A DNA stretch of 17,829 bases from Paradesertivirga sp036399495. Lineage in GTDB: Bacteria > Bacteroidota > Bacteroidia > Sphingobacteriales > Sphingobacteriaceae. The stretch is from assembly GCA_036399495.1 (NCBI GenBank), contig DASWMZ010000189.1, positions 1-17,829 on the forward strand. Reading direction: 5' to 3'. A model generated the notes under the pieces. That model was given only the letters and a program-made list of their open reading frames with translations, was not told where the DNA came from and did not search any database. A program made the position numbers and the translations under genes. Each line of letters begins with the position of its first letter. Positions within the stretch are counted from its first letter, which is position 1. This document shows positions 14,451 through 17,829 of the stretch, piece after piece.

Positions 14451-15446
14451 TCAAAAGCTTTTGAACCCAATCAGTTCACGCACCTCTTTGATAGTTTTTA
14501 AAGCACTTGTGTTTGCTTTGTCGGCACCATAACGTGAAACTTCCCGAAGGTAAGTTGTATTAGCGGCAAGTTCATTAATCTTTTCTCTAACCGGTTCGGT
14601 TGCTATAATCATGTCCTCTGTCAGTTGCTTTTTCAAATCGCCATATCTTATTTGACAGTTATTGTAGAGATCTTCAAAATGATTGTATGTGTAAGATTTG
14701 GACACGACCTTCATTAAATCGAATAAATTTTGGATCGCTTCTGGCTTTGCAGAATTTGTTTCTGTTGGGCCACTGTCCGTGACGGCCCGCATAACTTTTT
14801 TACGAATGATTTCCGGACTATCAGATAAAAAAACGGCGTTTGCTTCCCCTTCTGATTTGCCCATTTTGCCTTTTCCGTCTAACCCGGGAATTTTCACCAA
14901 CTTATCAGAAAAGTTAAAGGCAAAGGGTTCAGGGAAATATTCGGTTTTATACATTCGGTTAAACCGATTTCCAAATGTCCGGGCCATTTCTAAATGCTGC
15001 TCCTGGTCTTTTCCTACCGGGACTTTAGTGGCTTTATGAACTAAGATGTCAGCAGCCATTAACACCGGATATGTTAATAACCCGGCATTCACATTCTCCG
15101 GATTTGCTCTTACTTTATCTTTAAAAGAGGTGCTTCTTTCAAGCTCGCCCACATAAGCGTTCATATTTAGATAAAGATATAACTCGGAAATTGCCGGAAT
15201 GTCTGATTGAACATAAATGGTTGCCTTTTCAGGATCGATACCTGCAGCCAGGTATTCGATTAAAACCTGTTTTACATTTTGATGGAGATTCTCCGGTGTT
15301 GGATGTGTTGTCAGCGAATGGTAATCAGCAATAAAAAAATAGCAATTATATTCATGCTGCATTTTCACAAAATTCTGAACAGCTCCGTAATAATTACCCA
15401 AATGTAATTTTCCGGTACTTCTTATACCGCTTACAACAGTTTCCAT
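14451..15446 (-). CDS. trpS: Tryptophanyl-tRNA synthetase
   Basis: The 331-residue class I aminoacyl-tRNA synthetase charges tRNA-Trp with tryptophan. It has the bacterial TrpRS layout: VVSGIRSTGKLHLGNYYGAV with the HIGH-like HLGN at residues 15-18, the adenylate region PVLMAADILVHKATKVPVGKDQ and the KMSKS-like KMGKS (194-198). Length agrees with other bacterial TrpRS proteins (about 325-335). The frame is open 78 bp further upstream, but the ATG at 15446 starts at METVVSGIRS, where bacterial homologues start. A TACTTTCG box lies a few bases before this ATG, which supports the choice and suggests a near-leaderless mRNA. It is first in a minus-strand group with the deoxynucleoside kinase, kdsB and an M23 peptidase. 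Confidence 0.96.
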   Translation of the reverse strand: METVVSGIRSTGKLHLGNYYGAVQNFVKMQHEYNCYFFIADYHSLTTHPTPENLHQNVKQVLIEYLAAGIDPEKATIYVQSDIPAISELYLYLNMNAYVGELERSTSFKDKVRANPENVNAGLLTYPVLMAADILVHKATKVPVGKDQEQHLEMARTFGNRFNRMYKTEYFPEPFAFNFSDKLVKIPGLDGKGKMGKSEGEANAVFLSDSPEIIRKKVMRAVTDSGPTETNSAKPEAIQNLFDLMKVVSKSYTYNHFEDLYNNCQIRYGDLKKQLTEDMIIATEPVREKINELAANTTYLREVSRYGADKANTSALKTIKEVRELIGFKSF

Positions 15447-15452
15447 ACGGCG

Positions 15453-15460
15453 CGAAAGTA
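15453..15460 (-). promoter_or_regulatory. -7-like box just before trpS
   Basis: On the minus strand the bases are TACTTTCG, one mismatch from TAnnTTTG, ending 6 bp before the trpS ATG. As with purU, transcription would start within a few bases of the start codon. A -33 match is not clear. Confidence 0.3.
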
Positions 15461-15484
15461 AGGAATTTTTATATTTTTGAGTGA

Positions 15485-15554
15485 ATGAAGCTGATGCTGA
15501 AACCATCATGAGCATAATACTCAAAATCAGATCCTGTGCTCATGATAGCTTCAT
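15485..15554. repeat. Bipartite inverted repeat between trpS and plsC
   Basis: ATGAAGCT (15485-15492) pairs with AGCTTCAT (15547-15554), and ATCATGAGCA (15505-15514) pairs with TGCTCATGAT (15537-15546). Together they form 18 perfect base pairs with one 12-base bulge (15493-15504) on one side and a 22-base loop (15515-15536). There is no U-run after it on either strand, so it is not a normal terminator. It occupies the 136-bp divergent region between trpS and the acyltransferase and could act as an operator or as an RNA structure in either leader. Confidence 0.7.
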
Positions 15555-15582
15555 AGCCGTTTAAAAAATTAATTCTATTTTG

Positions 15583-16296
15583 ATGAAAAAGTTGCACAGG
15601 ATTATTTACCTGGCTTTCGTAGTTCTCTTTTTTGCAATGCTTTATCCGCTGTTGTATTATTTTTCCCGGGAAAAATCCAGGTTTAAAACGCTGAATCATA
15701 TTCGCAGATTTTACTCATATATAAGTTCCTGGTCTGCCGGTTTCTTTTTTAGGTATAAGATAATCGCTCCGATTGACTGGTCAAAGACTTATATCATATG
15801 CGCTAATCATACTTCTAATCTCGATATTCCTGCAATAACGATAGCTGTAAAAACTAATTTTGCTTTTTTGGGTAAGGATGAATTATTAGATAACCCGATT
15901 TTAAAAATCTTCTTCAAAACCATTGATATACCTTTAAATCGTGATAGCAAAATTTCGGCATTTAAAGCTTTTAAAAAGGGGGAAGAGTATTTAAAAAGTG
16001 GGATGAGCCTGATGATTTTCCCGGAAGGAAAAATAGGAGAGGAGTATCCTCCAATACTACATGAGTTTAAAAACGGACCTTTCAGATTAGCTATAGAACA
16101 AAAAGTACCTATCATTCCGATTTCTATGCCCAATAATTGGAAGAAAATGTGGGATGATGGTTCTAAGTATGGAACAAGACCGGGATTTTGCGATATTTGC
16201 ATTCATGCTCCTGTGGAAACTAAAGATTTAACTTTAGAAGACGCGGATGCATTAAAGGAAAATATATATAGTATTATCCAGTCAGGACTGAATTAA
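15583..16296 (+). CDS. 1-acyl-sn-glycerol-3-phosphate acyltransferase (PlsC-like)
   Basis: The 237-residue membrane enzyme probably adds the second fatty acid to lysophosphatidic acid, giving phosphatidic acid for phospholipid synthesis. It has one N-terminal membrane segment (about residues 7-28), then the acyltransferase fold: motif I NHTSNLD (75-81, His76 and Asp81 of HX4D), motif II-like PLNRD, motif III FPEGKIGEE (146-154) and a late VPIIPISM. The ATG at 15583 is used; a TTG directly before it adds one residue. It is divergent from trpS and separated by 1 bp from gatC downstream, so the two must be co-transcribed. The family includes other lysophospholipid or lipid A acyltransferases, so exact substrate is inferred. 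The symbol plsC would be reasonable but is not certain. Confidence 0.88.
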   Translation: MKKLHRIIYLAFVVLFFAMLYPLLYYFSREKSRFKTLNHIRRFYSYISSWSAGFFFRYKIIAPIDWSKTYIICANHTSNLDIPAITIAVKTNFAFLGKDELLDNPILKIFFKTIDIPLNRDSKISAFKAFKKGEEYLKSGMSLMIFPEGKIGEEYPPILHEFKNGPFRLAIEQKVPIIPISMPNNWKKMWDDGSKYGTRPGFCDICIHAPVETKDLTLEDADALKENIYSIIQSGLN

Positions 16297-16297
16297 A

Positions 16298-16591
16298 ATG
16301 AATATCGATAACGAAACAATTGCAAAAATGGCTCACTTAGCCAGGCTCGAAGTCAAAGAAGAGGATCAGGAATCGTTATTGAAAGACATGAATAATATAC
16401 TTCATTTTATGGAGAAGCTTAATGAGTTGGATACCACTTCTGTAGAGCCACTTATCTATCTTACAGATGAAGTTAATGTGTTTCGAGAAGATGAGGTGCG
16501 TCGTGAGATTACACTTCAAGAATCTTTAAGAAATGCTCCGCAGCAAGATGGGGCTTACTTCCAGGTAGCGAAAGTAATTGATAAGCGGTAA
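16298..16591 (+). CDS. gatC: Aspartyl/glutamyl-tRNA amidotransferase subunit C
   Basis: The 97-residue protein is the small subunit of GatCAB, which converts Glu-tRNA-Gln (or Asp-tRNA-Asn) to the amide form; GatC stabilises GatA and links it to GatB. The family pattern is present: IDNETIAKMAHLARLEVKEED near the start, then ILHFMEKLNELDT, VEPL and the acidic-basic VFREDEVR, with the usual length of about 95. It starts 1 bp after the acyltransferase stop, so translation is coupled. gatA and gatB are not in the window, a dispersed arrangement also seen in other Bacteroidetes. Its presence suggests amide aminoacyl-tRNAs are made by the indirect route. Confidence 0.95.
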   Translation: MNIDNETIAKMAHLARLEVKEEDQESLLKDMNNILHFMEKLNELDTTSVEPLIYLTDEVNVFREDEVRREITLQESLRNAPQQDGAYFQVAKVIDKR

Positions 16592-16736
16592 TTCAGGATA
16601 ATATTGTTATCGAAGACATCAGTATTCCAACAGCTGAAATCTACCTAAAGACTCGCAGCTCTTATTAGTATTAACAGTTCTGCATTTTTCAACACTCTAT
16701 TAAAAGAGTATTCCAATTAGTTATTTTACCCGTTGA
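16592..16736. other. Gap between gatC and the adenosyltransferase
   Basis: No gene is seen in these 145 bp. A weak hairpin, ACTCT-ATTAAA-AGAGT (16694-16709), could be a poor terminator for the plsC-gatC transcript. No strong promoter box is visible before the next start codon. Confidence 0.3.
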
Positions 16737-17285
16737 ATGAAAATTTACACCAAAACAGGCGATAAAGGCTACACATCTTTAATTGGGGGTACACGTGTTC
16801 CGAAGTATCATCTTCGAATAGAAAGTTACGGAACTATAGACGAATTAAACTCTTATATTGGTTTGATAAGAGATCAAGCTGTTGCTGAAAATCATAAAAT
16901 CACCTTAAAGGAAGTACAAGACAGGTTATTTACCATAGGTTCGGTACTGGCATCAGATCCTGAAAAATCGAAGATGAAGGTTCCTGATTTAAAACCTGAG
17001 GATATAATTTTGCTAGAGGATGAAATGGACAGCATGTCTAAAGTTTTGCCTGAGCTAAAACACTTTATACTTCCCGGGGGATCATCAATAATATCTTGCT
17101 GCCATATAGCCCGATGTATTTGCAGACGTGCCGAACGAATTACGGTGCAACTTTCTGAAGAGAGTTTCGTAGATGAGGGCGTAATCGTTTATCTTAACAG
17201 GTTAAGTGACTACTTATTTGTTTTAGCCCGAAAATTATGTTACGACGATGGAATTGAGGAAAATATCTGGATTCCGCGGTTTTAA
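16737..17285 (+). CDS. Cob(I)alamin adenosyltransferase, PduO type
   Basis: The 182-residue cytoplasmic enzyme transfers the adenosyl group from ATP to cob(I)alamin, producing adenosylcobalamin. The ATP-binding N-terminus KIYTKTGDKGYTSLIGGTRV (2-21), YGTIDELNSYIG (31-42) with the conserved Asp35 and Glu36, FILPGGS (110-116) and CRRAER (129-134) are all present, as is the end RLSDYLFVLARKL. The length matches PduO-type enzymes, which work as trimers. No other B12 or B12-dependent genes are close, so it probably serves salvage or enzymes encoded elsewhere. It is alone in its orientation group, 145 bp after gatC and 80 bp before the next gene. The names mmaB, pduO and cobO are all used for this family, so no symbol is given. 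Confidence 0.93.
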   Translation: MKIYTKTGDKGYTSLIGGTRVPKYHLRIESYGTIDELNSYIGLIRDQAVAENHKITLKEVQDRLFTIGSVLASDPEKSKMKVPDLKPEDIILLEDEMDSMSKVLPELKHFILPGGSSIISCCHIARCICRRAERITVQLSEESFVDEGVIVYLNRLSDYLFVLARKLCYDDGIEENIWIPRF

Positions 17286-17323
17286 ATTGGAAAAAATATT
17301 TAAAATTCTTATAATTATTATTA

Positions 17324-17331
17324 TACTTTTG
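17324..17331 (+). promoter_or_regulatory. -7 box for the DUF2795 gene
   Basis: The bases are TACTTTTG, an exact TAnnTTTG match, 34 bp before the ATG at 17366. The surrounding DNA is very AT-rich. The start site would lie near 17338, giving a leader of about 28 nt. The -33 TTTG is only approximated by TTTA near 17299. Confidence 0.5.
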
Positions 17332-17365
17332 CCACAAAAAAACAGCATTAAAATTTAAGAAATAT

Positions 17366-17587
17366 ATGTACTGGACTTTAGAACTAGCATCGCACCTTGA
17401 AGATGCTCCATGGCCTGCAACCAAAGATGAATTAATTGATTATGGTATTCGCTCCGGTGCTCCGGTAGAAGTTATTGAAAATCTTCAGGCGCTGGAAGAT
17501 GATGGGGAGCCATACGAAAATATTGAAGAAATATGGCCTGATTACCCCACAAAGGACGATTTCTTTTTTAATGAAGACGAATATTAA
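17366..17587 (+). CDS. DUF2795 domain protein
   Basis: The 73-residue protein is small, acidic (especially the C-terminal FFFNEDEY tail) and shows the DUF2795 pattern: an aromatic N-terminus (MYWTLELASHLEDAPWPATK), then DELIDYGIRSGAPVEVIENL and an EIWPDYP motif. Proteins of this domain are widespread in Bacteroidetes, are predicted cytoplasmic, and have no established function that I know. A perfect -7 box precedes the gene, so it is likely transcribed on its own and perhaps strongly. It starts 80 bp after the adenosyltransferase stop. Confidence 0.85.
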   Translation: MYWTLELASHLEDAPWPATKDELIDYGIRSGAPVEVIENLQALEDDGEPYENIEEIWPDYPTKDDFFFNEDEY

Positions 17588-17595
17588 TCAGCTTT

Positions 17596-17620
17596 ATTTT
17601 TAGAGTTTCACTCTTAAAAT
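17596..17620 (+). terminator. Possible weak terminator after the DUF2795 gene
   Basis: TTTTTAGAGT and ACTCTTAAAA form a stem with one mismatch around a TTC loop. The distal side is A-rich, not U-rich, so it is a poor intrinsic terminator on the plus strand and may act as a bidirectional or factor-assisted one. Confidence 0.3.
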
Positions 17621-17716
17621 AAAAATATTTCAATTTGTGTAAACAAATTTCCTCTGTTTGATATTATTAAGGTAGAATTTGAATTAATAAATCAATCAAA
17701 CCTAAAAGATAATATT

Positions 17717-17829
17717 ATGGGAAATTTACTTTATCTAGTCGCAGTTGTCCTGATCATAATCTGGGCTGTGAGCTTTTTCGGAGGTTACGCTACAGGCGGT
17801 ATCATCCACATCTTATTAGTAATTGCAAT
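17717..17829 (+). CDS. lmo0937-family small membrane protein (cut by window end)
   Basis: The reading frame starts at the ATG at 17717 and runs off the right edge after 37 codons. It reads MGNLLYLVAVVLIIIWAVSF, then FGGYATGGIIHILLVIA. This is the typical pattern of the lmo0937 family: two hydrophobic helices separated by a short glycine-rich turn, in total about 50 residues in relatives. Nearly all of the protein is therefore visible. These peptides sit in the membrane and have no assigned function; they are often stress-induced in other bacteria. It follows the DUF2795 gene after 129 bp on the same strand. No consensus promoter box is evident, although TAGAATTTG (17673-17681) is near-consensus. 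Confidence 0.85.
   Translation, partial: MGNLLYLVAVVLIIIWAVSFFGGYATGGIIHILLVIA

Noticed and set aside
15469..15699. Minus-strand frame of 76 residues
   Set aside because: It is antisense to the acyltransferase start and runs through the bipartite inverted repeat; no protein motif is seen.

Overview
The window looks like chromosomal DNA from the phylum Bacteroidetes, most likely a Sphingobacteriaceae-type soil or freshwater bacterium (Pedobacter and relatives). The grounds are a low-to-moderate GC content, few purine-rich Shine-Dalgarno sites, promoter-like boxes of the Bacteroidetes TAnnTTTG type, and lineage-typical genes: a PIN-PhoH fusion, an HMA-AraC regulator, a DUF2795 protein and an lmo0937-family peptide. 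The assignment is by recognition, without any database search.

Positions 1-2135 are the accessory part. Two small exported or lipoprotein genes on the minus strand (337-1125 and 1302-1847) are separated and flanked by three long imperfect palindromes (215-331, 1161-1293, 1855-2091). Two of these share sequence, and all have GCTAAC/GCTTATAAC-like ends. Each small gene ends 5-8 bp before a palindrome. This gene-plus-palindrome layout resembles an integron cassette array or a MITE-type repeat family, but no integrase is visible. At the very left edge there may be the start of an IS3-like element.

Positions 2135-8000 hold a FUSC-type membrane protein, a long non-coding stretch with a clear terminator that may encode a leader or small RNA, the PIN-PhoH gene, a single-domain response regulator facing it, an unknown small protein, and a decayed HMA-AraC regulator. 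A GC-rich structured intergenic element follows.

Positions 8031-10935 are a minus-strand run: ammonium transporter amt, a conserved unknown protein, and purU. A small plus-strand membrane protein with a coiled coil follows, and it shares a bidirectional terminator with the next minus-strand block.

Positions 11463-15446 are a minus-strand housekeeping block, in transcription order trpS, deoxynucleoside kinase, kdsB, and an M23 peptidase lipoprotein. A REP-like GC-rich repeat lies between the kinase and kdsB. Positions 15583-17829 run on the plus strand, starting from a shared control region with an unusual bipartite inverted repeat: a PlsC-like acyltransferase, gatC, a PduO-type cobalamin adenosyltransferase, a DUF2795 protein and a cut-off lmo0937-type peptide. 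Most of the window is ordinary core genome. The unusual signals are the palindrome-flanked cassette-like region, the structured intergenic elements, the decayed regulator, and promoter boxes placed almost at the start codons.
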